Shown: positions 29,584-40,557, counted from the first letter of the stretch. The stretch: DNA of 64,000 bases from Mycoplasmoides fastidiosum (GCF_024498275.1 NZ_CP101809.1:868001-932000); one strand, 5' to 3'. Notes: generated by a model from the letters alone, not told the origin. Program-made: numbers and translations.

Positions 29584-30630
29584 CTAATCTAATTCTTTAA
29601 TGTCATTTGGATCAATTGCAATGTTGTTGCTTCGGCCCATCATTTCAATTTGCACAATTACTTCTCTGGTTTTTTCACGAATTTCTTTCACAATACCAGG
29701 CATGTTTAGTTTAATTAAAAAAACTTCTTGATCAATTTTTAAATTAATTGGTTCATAATGTTCTTCAATAACCGGCTCAGCTAATGTTTCTTCAGCTAAA
29801 CTAACTGGTGGAGTTGGAGTAGATTGTTCAACTGCTGTAACTCCAACTAGTTCTGATTCGATAACTGGGATTGGTTCAACTGGTGTTGATGCAATTGAAC
29901 CTAATTCAGTTGCAACTGCACTAGTTGTTTCAGCTGTTGCAGTTTCGGGTTTATGATGAACTACTGAAGTCACTCCACTACCAAAACCAGCAGCTTGGTC
30001 TTCTTTATCGAATTGAAACAGTAAATTTACATCTAATTCTGGAATGATATCCATATCCAATTGATCGGCTGTTTTTTTAGATTTTTTAGTTGGTTTAGCC
30101 GTTGTGGTTGCAGTTTGTTTAGAAGAAGTAATAATTTGATCTGCTAGATGTTTCTCTAACAAGTATTTTTGCAAATCAGGAATCTCTTGATTAATAAAAG
30201 GACTAACCATTTGATTAAAATCATGATCAAAAATGATTTCAGGTGATCCCGCAACTCCTAAAAAATAAGTTCCTGGCGCTCAAGATAACACAGCTCGATG
30301 AATTTTGGGTTCATTAAGCATGCGAACAAAAATCATTCCTTGATAAGGTTTGCTTTCAATAATGCGAACACGAATAAAATTGCCATTACGAATTTGAATC
30401 CACTGTGATTTTTTGGTAATTCGAAAAGCTTTTGGTAATTTTTCAGAAGACGGATGAATTTCTTCAGATTCTTCAATGCGATAATCTTTCACAACTAACA
30501 CATCAACAATCGCGTGTTCTAAACGATAAGAAGTAATGTGTTCACGAATCATTTTCGCGACAGAATCTTCGTTGCTAACATTAGTCTTTAATGCATACCA
30601 ATAATAGTCAGCATAGTGGGTATTGTTCAT
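29584..30630 (-). CDS. nusG: Transcription termination/antitermination protein NusG with long linker
   Basis: A 348-residue NusG. The NGN domain (WYALKTNVSNEDSVAKMI, then GMIFVRM and PGTYFLG) is interrupted by strongly basic segments and followed by a Pro/Thr/Glu/Val-rich linker of roughly 120 residues. A KOW-like end follows (MPGIVKEI, then GRSNNIAIDPNDIKELD). E. coli NusG has 181 residues; mycoplasma NusG proteins are known to be longer. I prefer the ATG at 30630, with the NGN core straight after it, over a TTG at 30669. It follows secE by 54 bases. One UGA (Trp) lies just before the APGTYFLG segment. Confidence 0.9.
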
Positions 30631-30684
30631 AATTATTAGTGAATAATCTTTTCTTTCATCATTTATCAATTAATGGTCAAAACG

Positions 30685-31011
30685 TTATTTAATGAAACCA
30701 GCAATAATGGAAATCACATAAAAAAGAACCGCAAACAACACGGTGATGGTAATCACGATCCCGTATGCTTCTCAAAGTTTTTTACCTTTCAACCAAGTAA
30801 TGCGGTTAAATTCTTTGACAATTCCATTAAAAAGAATTAATGAACGTTGTCAAAACACTTTCATTCAAGTTTTAATAAAAGAATTTGTTGGTCGTTTTGA
30901 TTTTGCAGTTCGGGGTTTTTTAGCTGTTGGTTTGACAGCAGCAGTTTTGGTAGTTTTAGAACTGGTATCATTAATTGCTGCTTCAAGTTCTTTAGATTTA
31001 AAAATTTTCAT
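30685..31011 (-). CDS. secE: Preprotein translocase subunit SecE
   Basis: A 108-residue SecE, seen only when UGA is read as Trp (five codons including those in TWMKVFWQR). The conserved core EFNRITWLKGKKLWEAYG precedes a single transmembrane helix (IVITITVLFAVLFYVISIIAGF). The first 45 residues are an additional Lys/Ala/Thr-rich cytoplasmic extension (TAAVKPTAKKPRTAKSKRP). SecE clamps SecY in the translocon. Location between rpmG and nusG is the classic order. Confidence 0.93.
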
Positions 31012-31020
31012 GCTGATTGC

Positions 31021-31170
31021 TTAACGGGTTTCTTTATGAATTTGAGTTTTTTGACAATGCTTACAGTACTTGGACAATTCTAAACGATAAGTTCGATTAT
31101 TGGAAAGCTTGAATTTGTAATTCCGATTCAAACAAACATCACAAATTAAAATGGCGTTTTTAGTTTTCAT
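31021..31170 (-). CDS. rpmG: 50S ribosomal protein L33 (zinc type)
   Basis: A 49-residue L33. Two cysteine pairs (CDVC at 10-13 and CKHC at 36-39) form the zinc ribbon of the C+ type, and the end (QKTQIHKETR) is typical. The gap to secE is 9 bases. It is the first gene behind the extended -10 at 31243. Confidence 0.93.
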   Translation of the reverse strand: MKTKNAILICDVCLNRNYKFKLSNNRTYRLELSKYCKHCQKTQIHKETR

Positions 31171-31242
31171 TGAGCGATGATTTTAAAGCCTTCCGCAAAT
31201 GCTTTTTGCAATTAATTAGTTTCAAATGCCAATTAATATGTT

Positions 31243-31251
31243 ATTATACCA
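31243..31251 (-). promoter_or_regulatory. Extended -10 promoter of the rpmG-secE-nusG-crr-coaD-fruK-proS operon
   Basis: TGG followed by TATAAT on the minus strand, about 73 bases before rpmG. A TTGACC hexamer lies 20 bases upstream, 3 bases too far for an ideal -35. Confidence 0.65.
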
Positions 31252-31493
31252 TTTTATTTGCACTAGGTGGTCAATATAATCAGTAATCTACTGATGACTA
31301 ACCGCTTATTGCACCATTTTTATCATTCTTGAAGACGGAATATTCTTTTAATTCTTGTGTTAGAATGGAAGATAGTTCCGCCTCAAATAACTTTATCATT
31401 TTGCTTTAATTGAATTCCCAGAATTTCTTGGTGATCCAGAATCACATTGGGATTTAACTAAGTCATGATAAAAATTCAGATCGGAGGTTTTAG
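31252..31493 (+). promoter_or_regulatory. Upstream region of the membrane-protein gene at 31494
   Basis: Holds TGT followed by TAGAAT (31358-31366) as a candidate extended -10, a hairpin GTGAT-CCAGA-ATCAC near 31430 with flanking complementary bases, and the ribosome-binding site CGGAGG nine bases or less before the ATG. No open frame was found. Confidence 0.4.
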
Positions 31494-32366
31494 ATGAATT
31501 TGTTTTTTAAAAAGAAAACAAAAAAAGAATCTAAAAATCTTAACTCATTTACTAAGCCAAAACCATTTAGTTTTGGTGCTGGATTTGCAAACCGCAATAA
31601 ACTCAACAATATTACTGATGAGAAAGCGGATATTATTGCCAAATCCATTCCCAGTTTGAACGTTAAAAAACGAATTGTCGTAACTGGTTTTACCTTAATT
31701 ACTTTACTAGCATTTTTGAGTGCTATTAGTACAATTTTTTACATTATTGCAATTAGTCACTCTTATGCAATTGGTGTAGGTAGTTATTCTAATTACAACG
31801 ATTTAGGTAACCGCATTTTCTTTGTTTTATTACCTTCATTCTGAAGCGATTTTATTCTAGCTAAAACCGGGACAATTTATTCGTTCTTCCGAAGTATTCA
31901 AGCCAACATTATTTTTGCTTCCAATAATGAAGCTTTTGTTTTTGCGTTAAGTTTTTACATTAGTTTTTTTGCTTTTTTAACCCAATGTTTAGTGATGATC
32001 ACTTTATTATCAATTGCGATTTATCAAAAAATTATTCGGAATATTTTTATTGCCTTATTTTCGCTGATTCCAATTTTAGGAACCGTGATTTGTGTTTACT
32101 ATTTAGGTGTGTTACACTTTGAACATACCTTTAAATACCAGAAAATCTTTAACCGAAATAACACAAATTTTGCAAATCAGGATTTAAATTTAAAAGAACA
32201 ATTGGATTTATTGAATGAATCTATTATTAACATTCAAAAAGATCCAACTACTGCAACTCCTGAGCCTAATCCCATCAAAAAAATACCAACTGAAAGCTTT
32301 AAAACTGATGAGCCGATTGTCATTGAAACAGAAGCTTTTAGTTTTGAAGATCCAATTGGTAAATAA
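31494..32366 (+). CDS. Uncharacterised multi-pass membrane protein
   Basis: I do not recognise this 290-residue protein (two parts joined over UGA-Trp at 31842). The first 60 residues are basic and Asn/Lys-rich. Four hydrophobic segments follow: about residues 63-90 (GFTLITLLAFLSAISTIFYI), 104-118, 148-175 (FALSFYISFFAFLTQCLVMI) and 180-205 (FIALFSLIPILGTVICVYYL). The last 80 residues are polar, with Pro/Thr/Glu and no motif. Both ends are predicted to be cytoplasmic. It has a clear ribosome-binding site (GGAGG). It converges on rpe with a gap of only 4 bases. Confidence 0.75.
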
Positions 32367-32370
32367 GAGT

Positions 32371-33039
32371 TTAATTATAAGATTGAGCGATGGTTAATAA
32401 ATCATTATAGACTTGTTCAAAGTTAGGTGCAGCCATTAAATATGAACCAGTCACATAAGTATCAACATATTGTCTAGTTAATCTGATGACATTGGGTCGA
32501 ACCCCACCATCCAAAATAATTTCAATATCCAAATTTAATTTCAGAATTAATTGTCTTAAATGTCTTAATTTACGCGTCGTGAAAGAAAGATATTTTTGCC
32601 CGCCTGCTCCTGGGCGCACTCCCATCATCACCACTTTTTTTACTTTCTTTAAAAAAGGGATTAACGGAAATAAATCTTCATAAGTTTTAATCGCTAGTCC
32701 AGCAGCAATATGCGGAGTTTGATTAATTAAATCTAATGCAGCATGGATATTACTAGTAATATCAGCATCACCATGGATCACAATTGCTTGGACATCTTTA
32801 TCCAAGTATTGTCGGACATTTTCAACAACATTTTTAGTCATCAAATGTACTCCAACTTTAATTTGATGTTCCCGAATTAAATCTAAATATTCAAATTTAT
32901 AAGCGGTTGCGCCCACATAATTTGGATGCATAACATCATAATGAATTCAGCTAATTCCTATTTCAGCGCATTTAGCAATTTGTTCGCGCATCTGAGTTTT
33001 AGTAAAAGCTAATAACGAAGGTTGGATTGATTTTTCCAC
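32371..33039 (-). CDS. rpe: Ribulose-phosphate 3-epimerase
   Basis: A 222-residue TIM-barrel epimerase of the pentose phosphate pathway, D-ribulose 5-phosphate to D-xylulose 5-phosphate. The active-site segments are recognisable but diverged: IQPSLLAF, IHYDVMHPNYV in place of the usual HxDVMDGxFVPN, VHLMTKN, MGVRPGAGGQKYL in place of MSVxPGFGGQ, and EIILDGGVRPN. I chose the GTG at 33039, preceded by AGGAAC at a good distance, because the next ATG would remove the first beta strand. UGA in GISWIHYD is Trp. Confidence 0.88.
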
Positions 33040-33105
33040 AATAAGTTCCTAACAACAAAAATAGTTCAATAAATATCAATATTTCAAAAAATATCAACAT
33101 TTTAA

Positions 33106-33111
33106 ATTATA
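33106..33111 (-). promoter_or_regulatory. Candidate -10 element of rpe
   Basis: TATAAT on the minus strand, 67 bases before the GTG. No clear -35. Confidence 0.45.
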
Positions 33112-33167
33112 AAGCATTTATTTTTAGACCCTTCTTTTTAACACTCGATTACATCGCATAATAACTT

Positions 33168-33196
33168 AAAACTCCCTAAATTAATTAGGGGGTTTT
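33168..33196. terminator. Orphan terminator-like hairpin between divergent rpe and the lipoprotein array
   Basis: AAAACTCCCTAA pairs with TTAGGGGGTTTT (one G-T) with a 5-base loop. It resembles an intrinsic terminator but no gene on either strand ends nearby. Confidence 0.5.
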
Positions 33197-33266
33197 CTTT
33201 AATTGATTCCGTATTTTTTAATTTATTTTTTGTTAGTGAAATTAAGTTCAACAATCTGGTTTGTAG

Positions 33267-33272
33267 TATAAT
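33267..33272 (+). promoter_or_regulatory. -10 element of lipoprotein copy 1
   Basis: TATAAT in the context GTAGTATAATA, 66 bases before the ATG. The same AGTATAATA block recurs before all five copies. Confidence 0.6.
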
Positions 33273-33338
33273 AGCGATGATTAGACCATAATAATTTATG
33301 GACTATTGTAAAAAATTAAGAAGGATTTTATTGCTTAA

Positions 33339-35358
33339 ATGGTGATTAAAAAATTAAAGTTGAAATCAAAATTTTGATTGGCATTTTTCAGTCTTAGTTC
33401 TAGTTCTGCTTTTGTTTTATCTGCTTGTTCTGATGCTTTAAATAGTCGACCCAAAACTTTGGATACTCCTCCTGAACACGAAAAACCTAACCAAACTAAT
33501 GATAATCAAGTCCCTTTAGAACTGCCTAAAGTCACTCCTCCAGCAACTGATTCTAACGTTAAAGATGAAGCTGCTGAATATGCAAAAAATCGCATTCGGT
33601 ATGTTGCTTTAGGTGATTCTATCACTGCTGGATATAATGGTGATTTAGCTGGCATTGATACAAGTGGTCAATTTAATTTTGAAACCAAACAAATTGTTGG
33701 CTGAAGTTATCCTTCTTATTTTGCCAGTTATGTGGAACAAACTCAACCAGGTTCAATTGGTAGTTATCATAACTTAGGTTTAAGTGGATCAACAATTGAT
33801 GATTGATTGTATTTGTTAGGCGACAATGTTGTTGGTTATAATCCTACTAGTCGATCTGCTTTATTTAATTCTTTTAAAAAAGATAATGAAGCTCACAAAA
33901 ATCCCTATGCAAATCGATTCAGCAAATATTTTGGTGAAAATGAAAATGCTTTTAAACCAACTGGATTTAATAAATCATTAGAAAAAATTAAAGATGCAAC
34001 TTTAATTACTATCACTTTATCAGCAAATGATTTTTTTAATAAATTTCCTTTTTTTAATCTTTTTAATAGTTCTACTAATTTTAGTTCTATTCAATCCCAA
34101 GTTGAAAGCATTGCTAAACAAATTGAAAATAATTATGTGAAACTAATTCAAAAAATTAGTTCACTTAATCCTCGTGCCAGAATTGTATTGCTTAATTATC
34201 CCAAACCTTTATTGAGACTTTCTAATTTACTCGAAACTGAAATTGCTAAAATTAGTTCAAACTTATATAAAAATGGAGAAAAAATTACTGTTTTTCAAAC
34301 CTTATTTGATAGAGTTAATAAAATTTCTTTTAATACCTATAAACATATAGATGATAAGAACAATGTTGATTTCATCAGTGCATTTAATCAAAATTTCTGA
34401 GAAAAATACGCTAAAGATTTATCTCATAATATTTTTGATATTCATCCTACAAAATTTGGTCAAAAACAAATGGGCTTGGAATTATTTTTAAAATTATCTA
34501 AAACAACTACAGATAATTCAGATTCAAATCCTTTTTGAAAAGAATCAAATAATTATAAAAATGAAGATGCTAATACTTTTAAAAAATTCTTAAAATTTAA
34601 TTCAAATATTAATTTACAAAAATTAATTAGTAATTATGTTGCTAAAGATAATAAACCTATTGTTTTATTAAATAATTTATCTAATGACATAAATTCTGAT
34701 CTGGAGAAAATTGAAAAACAGAAAAATTGATCTTATCCTTTAAAGTATTTTCTTAATAATTTAAATATTCAAGGCAATGTTATTTATTCCAAAATAAAAT
34801 CATTCATTTTTCTTGGAGAAATAGAATCAAATGAACTTGATGCTTTCCTAATTAAAAAATATGATGACAAGTCTAATCTTGTTCATTTAATTAATTTTTT
34901 CTAAAAGATAAATCTTTTTTAATGGTGCTTTAAATAAATCAGTTGAAATGTTGGATAATCTTGAAAATCAAAATTTCACAAAAGAAATTTTAGAAACAAA
35001 TTTAAAAAAATCTTTTCAAAATGATATTGAATCTAATTTTTTAAATTTAGCGTTTGAATTATCAGATTTATCAAAAGAAAAATTTATTAAAGAGCAAATA
35101 ACAGAAATTCAAGAATTAATTAAACCCAACAAGAAACTAAATACAATTTTTGTCCATTTATTAAAACAGTTTTTACCAACTTTTGAATTTATTAAAAAAT
35201 TTAATTTTGAAGAATTAGTTAAAAAATCTGATTTTGAAACCAAAACCCAAAAATTTGTGGAAAGTTTATTGGCAATAATACTTTTGGGAAAAGGTTCTAT
35301 TTATATCATCCCATCTAAATTGAACAACTATATAAAAGAATTAAATGCATCTACTTAA
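33339..35358 (+). pseudogene. SGNH/GDSL-hydrolase lipoprotein, copy 1 of 5 (two frameshifts near 3' end)
   Basis: A lipoprotein signal peptide ends in the lipobox VLSACS. The hydrolase domain shows block I ALGDSITAGYNGD, the block II Gly in GLSGSTIDDW, block III TLSANDFF and block V FDIHPT, the four sites of SGNH hydrolases (esterases and lipases). The frame is open for 521 residues to TAA at 34902. Compared with copies 3 and 4 one T is missing in the T6 run at 34895-34900 and one A near 34921; restoring both would give about 673 residues. It is also the most divergent copy. It is either decayed, switched off, or misread at homopolymers; the hydrolase part is upstream of the lesion and could still be made. 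Confidence 0.75.
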
Positions 35359-35385
35359 TTAATCATATTTAAAATAACGAAACAA

Positions 35386-35414
35386 CAAAAAGTAACCTTC
35401 TTGGTTACTTTTTG
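35386..35414 (+). terminator. Terminator of lipoprotein copy 1
   Basis: CAAAAAGTAACC/GGTTACTTTTTG, 5-base loop, T-rich end. Confidence 0.85.
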
Positions 35415-35570
35415 TTTTCTAAATTATTTAAGAATTCATTAATTCTGAAATATGAAATACAAACTAAAAATGGAAAATATAATTATTGAGATAAAAGAAT
35501 TATCAACAATTAAATTTGCTTTTTGATGGGCAATTTTATGAACTAAAAAAGCCAAATGATGCTTTTATAG

Positions 35571-35576
35571 TATAAT
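35571..35576 (+). promoter_or_regulatory. -10 element of lipoprotein copy 2
   Basis: TATAAT within TTTTATAGTATAATA; a purine-rich AACTAAAAAA lies 25-40 bases upstream, as in copies 3-5. Confidence 0.6.
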
Positions 35577-35649
35577 AGTGCCAATTAAACCTTAATGCAT
35601 AATGCATTAAATGAATTTAATTAATTGAATTAAGGACTTAATTATCTAA

Positions 35650-37826
35650 ATGATTAAAAAACTAAAATTTAAATCTAAATTTTTATTTGGCCTTTTCAGT
35701 ATTAGTTCCATTTCTGCTTTTGTCTTATCTGCTTGTTCAGATATTTTGAGTATTCCACCTCAAATTTCAAGTAATCACTCTGAACAAGAATCATCTGATA
35801 CAAATAGCGAAACTAATGCATCAGCCAACACTTTTCCTAAAATTGATGGTAATCAATCATCTGAAAAATCATCTAGAATTACCCCTCCCTCGGCTGAATC
35901 TGAAACTACCAAGCCTACTAATCCTGTTGAACCAAAAGTTGGTCCACAATCTAAAGATAATGTAGATAAAAATGATCAACATCACATTCGATATGTTGCT
36001 TTAGGTGATTCTGTTGTCGCTGGTTATAATGGTGATTTAGCTGGAATTGATACAAGTGGTGAATTTAATTCAACCACCAAGCAGATTACAGGTTGAAGTT
36101 ATCCCTCTTATTTTGCTAGTTATGTTGAACAAGTACAACCTGGATCAATTACTAGTTATGATAATTTGGCATTAAGTGGTTCTACAATTGATGACTGGTT
36201 ATATTTGTTAGGTGATACTGTTAGTGGTTATAGTCCTGAAAATCGTTTTAACTTATTCAACTCTTTAAAAGAAGATAATAAGAAAAATGGAAATCCTTAC
36301 CAAAACAGGTTTGATAAATATTTTGGTCAAGGTGAAGATGCATTCAAACAAAAAGGTTTTAATGAATCTTTAGAAAAAATTAAAGCTGCAAACTTAATTA
36401 CTATTACGTTATCAGCAAATGATTTTTTCAATAAATTCAATTTTGCCAACTTGTTTGGTAAAAATGATTTAAATACACTGAACGAACAAATTAAATTAAT
36501 TGTGGGAGAAATTGAAAATAATTACATTAAATTAGTGAATAAATTACAAAAAATTAACCCCCATGCAACCATTGTTTTGGTTAATTACCCCCAACCATTA
36601 TTGCGATTAACACATTTAATTAATCAAGAATTAGCCAAAAGTTTTTCAGGTCAAAGTTTAGAAACTAATAATTATTTAAAATTTTTCTTTGATTCAATTA
36701 ATCAAATTCCTCACGGAGTTTATACAAAACTAACCAATAAAGATAAAATAAATTTTGTAAGTGTTTTTAATGCAACTTTTTGAAAAAATCATTCAAAAGA
36801 ATTAACCCACAATTTATTCGATATTCATCCAACCAAATATGGTCAAAAACAAGTTGGATTAGAATTATTTTTAAAACTAAGCTTGGATCAAACCCAAATT
36901 AATTCACACGATAAAGAAAATCCAATCGGTGAACTAAAAAAATTAAATCCATTTTGGGTAATGGATGAACATTATCTGAAAGAAGATTTGGGCACCTTTC
37001 GACAATTCTTAAAATTTGGTTCAGAAAATGATTTTTCAACATTAGTTAAAAAATATGTTGGAACTAAAGATAAACCTTTAGTTTTAACCGATAATTTACC
37101 TAATGATACAAATGCAGACTTAGAAAAAATTGAAAAGAAAGAAAATTGATCTTCTCCATTAAGATTTTTCTTAAATAATTTAACAAACTCTAATGGTAAT
37201 GCTAATCTTTATAGTGTTTTAAAATCTTTATTATTTCCAACAGCAAACACTAATAAATTAGATGAATTCATGACAACAACATATGAAGGAAAATCTAATT
37301 TTGTTCATATGTTGAATTATTTACTAGAAGACGGATCATTTTTAAACAAAACTTTAAATGATTTAGTTAAAAAATTGGATAGTTTGGAAAATCAAGATTT
37401 TGATAAGGCTATTTTAGAGCAAACTTTACAAACAGTTTTTAGCACCATTAATCCAATTAATTATGTAAGCATACTTACTCAATTCTTAAATTTATCAACC
37501 CAAGATTTCATAAAAAACAACTTGAAGTGGTTAGAAAATTAATTGAACCAAATGGTGATTTAAATATTATTGTTGTTAATTTAGCAAAACAATTTTTGCC
37601 AAAAATTGCAACTTTAAATTCTTTAGTTAAAGCCTTATTAGGAGTTGGTAATAAAAATCTTGATGGATTAGTTGAAAAATCTAATTTTGAAACAGCAACA
37701 CAAAAATTTGCTCAAGAATTATTAACAATATTTCTAATAGGTCCTGGAAATTTATTTCAAATTACTGCAAAATTAGCTAGTTATATTGATGAATTAAATG
37801 GCATTTCTAAATCTACTGCTAATTAA
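35650..37826 (+). pseudogene. SGNH/GDSL-hydrolase lipoprotein, copy 2 of 5 (C-terminal frameshift in an A run)
   Basis: The signal peptide with lipobox VLSACS, a Ser/Thr/Asn-rich linker and the SGNH blocks (ALGDSVVAGYNGD, ALSGSTIDDW, TLSANDFF, FDIHPT) are intact. The frame from 35650 ends at 37542 (630 residues). At 37512-37517 there are six A where copy 3 has seven; adding one A rejoins the frame that runs to 37826, for about 725 residues. The lost part is the last 95 or so residues of the Leu-rich C-terminal region, far from the hydrolase motifs. The protein may therefore still be exported and active. Confidence 0.75.
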
Positions 37827-37850
37827 TTACAAATTAAAACACCTAATAAT

Positions 37851-37888
37851 ACATAAAAAAGCAACCTAAAAAAGTTGCTTTTTTATGT
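37851..37888 (+). terminator. Terminator of lipoprotein copy 2
   Basis: A perfect 15-base stem ACATAAAAAAGCAAC/GTTGCTTTTTTATGT with an 8-base loop. Confidence 0.9.
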
Positions 37889-38079
37889 ACATTTTTATCC
37901 TCGATGAATTTTTTATGAATTAATAATTTATATAAATGTTTTAGAAATAAAATCAGCATATTGTTAAAAATACATAATTTCTAATTTTATTTTTAATTAT
38001 TTGTTAAAGGCTTCTAATCCTTCCACATTGATTTTTTAAGTACAAATAAGAACTAGAAAACCATATTTTATTTTTATAG

Positions 38080-38085
38080 TATAAT
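38080..38085 (+). promoter_or_regulatory. -10 element of lipoprotein copy 3
   Basis: TATAAT within TTTTTATAGTATAATATCGC, almost the same block as before copy 4. The rest of the 37827-38156 gap holds only the terminator of copy 2. Confidence 0.6.
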
Positions 38086-38156
38086 ATCGCAATTAAGTTA
38101 TGATAAAAATTATTTATCAAAACTTAATAAATTAAATTAAGGATTTTATTGTTTAA

Positions 38157-40325
38157 ATGATTAAAAAACTGAAATTTAAATCTAAATTTTTATTTAGCAT
38201 TTTCAGTATTAGCTCTATTTCTGCTTTTGTTTTATCTGCTTGTTCAGATATTTTGAGCATTCCACCCCGAATCTCAAATAATCATTCTGGACAAGAATCA
38301 TCCAATACAAATAGTGATGCTAATGCATCACCAAGAACTTTTCCTAACATTGATGGCAATCAATCTTCTACAAATTCATCAAGAGTCATCCCTTCTTCTA
38401 CTGGATCTGGGACTAGCAAACCTAATAACTCTGCTGAATCAAAATCTAAAGATTCTGTAGATGAAAACGATCAACAGCGTATTCGCTATGTTGCCTTAGG
38501 TGATTCAATTACAGCTGGTTATAATGGTGACTTAGCCGGAATTGATACCAGTGGCGATTTTGATACAACCGCAAAAAATATTACAGGTTGAAGTTACCCC
38601 TCTTATTTTGCTAGTTATATTGAACAAACTCAACCAGGTTTAATTGGTAGTTATCATAATTTAGGTTTAAGTGGTTCTACAATTGATGATTGATTGTATT
38701 TATTAGGCGATACTGTCAGTGGTTATCATCCAGAAAACCGATTTAATTTATTTAATTCTCTAAAAGAAGACAATAAGAAGTATGAAAATCCTTATCAAAA
38801 TAGATTTGATACCTATTTTGGTCAAGGTGCAGACGCATTTAAACAAAAAGGATTTACTGAATCTTTAAAGAAGATTAGAGCAGCAAACCTAATTACTATT
38901 ACACTATCAGCAAATGATTTTTTCAATAAATTTAATTTTGCTAATTTATTTGGAAAAATTAATTTAACCCAACTGAACCAACAAATCAATTTAGTTGTTG
39001 AAGAGATTCAAACTAATTACATTAAATTGGTCAAGAAATTACAATCCATTAATCCTCAAGCAACCATTGTTTTGGTTAATTATCCTCAGCCATTATTACG
39101 ATTAACACATTTAATTAATCAAGAACTTGCCAAAATTTTTAAAGGTCAAAGTTTAAAAACTAATAATTATTTAGAATTTTTCTTTGATTCTATTAATCAA
39201 ATTCCTCGTGGTGTTTATACCAAACTAACTAATAAAAATAAAGTGAATTTTGTAAGTGTTTTTAATCCGACTTTTTGAAAACAACACTCAAAAGAATTAA
39301 CTCACAATTTATTTGATATTCATCCAACCAAATATGGTCAAAAACAAATTGGCTTAGAATTATTTTTAAAACTAAGTTTGAATCAAACTCAAATTGAATC
39401 ACACGATAAAGAAAATCTAACTAGTGAACTAAAAAAATTAAATCCATTTTGAGCTATGGATGAACAATATCTAACTCAAGATTTAGGTACTTTTCATCAA
39501 TTTTTAAAATTTGGGTCTGAAACTAGTTTTGCAACATTGGTTGAAAAATATGTTGGTACTAAAGATAAACCTTTAGTTTTGACCGATAATTTATCTAATG
39601 ACACAAATACAGACTTAGAAAACATTGGAAAGAAAGAAAATTGATCTTCTCCATTAAGATTTTTCTTAAATAATTTAGCAAATTCTAATGGCAATGGCAA
39701 CCTTTATAGTGTTTTAAAATCTTTATTATTTCCAACAGCCACAAACACTAATAAATTAGATGAATTCATGACAACAATATATGAAGGAAAATCTAATTTT
39801 ATTCATATATTGAATTATCTATTAGAAGACGGATCATTTTTAAACAAAACTTTAAATGATTTAGTTAAAAAATTGGATAGTTTAGAAAATCAAGATTTTG
39901 ATAAAGCCATTTTAGAACAAACTTTTCAAACAGTTTTTAGCACCATTAATCCAATTAATTATGTAAGCATACTTACTCAATTCTTAAATTTATCAACCCA
40001 AGATTTTATAAAAAAACAGTTGGGAAAAATTCAAGAATTAATTAAGCCAGATGGAGATTTAAATACTATTGTTCTAAATTTATTGAAACAATTTTTACCT
40101 AAACTTGAAAGTTTAAATTCTATTGTCAAAATAGTATTAGGAATTCAAAGCAAGAACCTTAAAGATTTAATAAGCAAACCTAATTTTGAAACCATTACCA
40201 AAAATTTTGCTAAAGATTTGTTAACAATATTTTTAGTAGGTCCTGGTGGACTAACTCAAATCACTGCAAAATTAGCTAGTTACATTGATGAATTAAATGG
40301 CACTTCTAAATCTTCTGCTAATTAA
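38157..40325 (+). CDS. SGNH/GDSL-hydrolase lipoprotein, copy 3 of 5 (intact)
   Basis: A full-length 722-residue protein. Signal peptide MIKKLKFKSKF plus a hydrophobic core ends in VLSACS, predicting lipid attachment at the Cys. A variable Ser/Asn/Pro-rich linker (about 28-100) precedes the hydrolase domain with ALGDSITAGYNGD, GLSGSTIDDW, TLSANDFF and FDIHPT. A Leu/Lys/Asn-rich C-terminal half of about 370 residues, unlike known domains, follows. Likely role: a secreted, membrane-bound esterase or lipase that attacks host lipids or glycan esters; the substrate is unknown. The ATG lies 13 bases after AAGGA, an unusually long gap shared by the copies. Six or so Trp are UGA. Confidence 0.9.
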
Positions 40326-40348
40326 TTCCATCTTAAAACATGTAGTAA

Positions 40349-40390
40349 TACATAAAAAATGCAACCCTAAAAGGTTGCATTTTTTATGTA
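40349..40390 (+). terminator. Terminator of lipoprotein copy 3
   Basis: A perfect 18-base stem (40349-40366 with 40373-40390), core TGCAACC/GGTTGCA, 6-base loop. Confidence 0.9.
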
Positions 40391-40551
40391 CATTTTTATC
40401 AATGATGAATTTTTTTAGAAATAAAATCAGCATGTTGTTAAACATACATAATTTTAAGTTTATTTTGATTATTTGTTAAATGTTTTTAATTCTTCCACAT
40501 TAGTCTTTTAAGTAGAAATAAGAACTAAAAAACCATATTTTATATTTATAG

Positions 40552-40557
40552 TATAAT
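40552..40557 (+). promoter_or_regulatory. -10 element of lipoprotein copy 4
   Basis: TATAAT within TTTATAGTATAATATCGC. The 302-base gap holds otherwise only the copy 3 terminator and AT-rich sequence. Confidence 0.6.

Noticed and set aside
30631-30669. Upstream TTG start for nusG (13 extra residues)
   Set aside because: The ATG at 30630 starts directly before the NGN core and no better ribosome-binding site supports the TTG.
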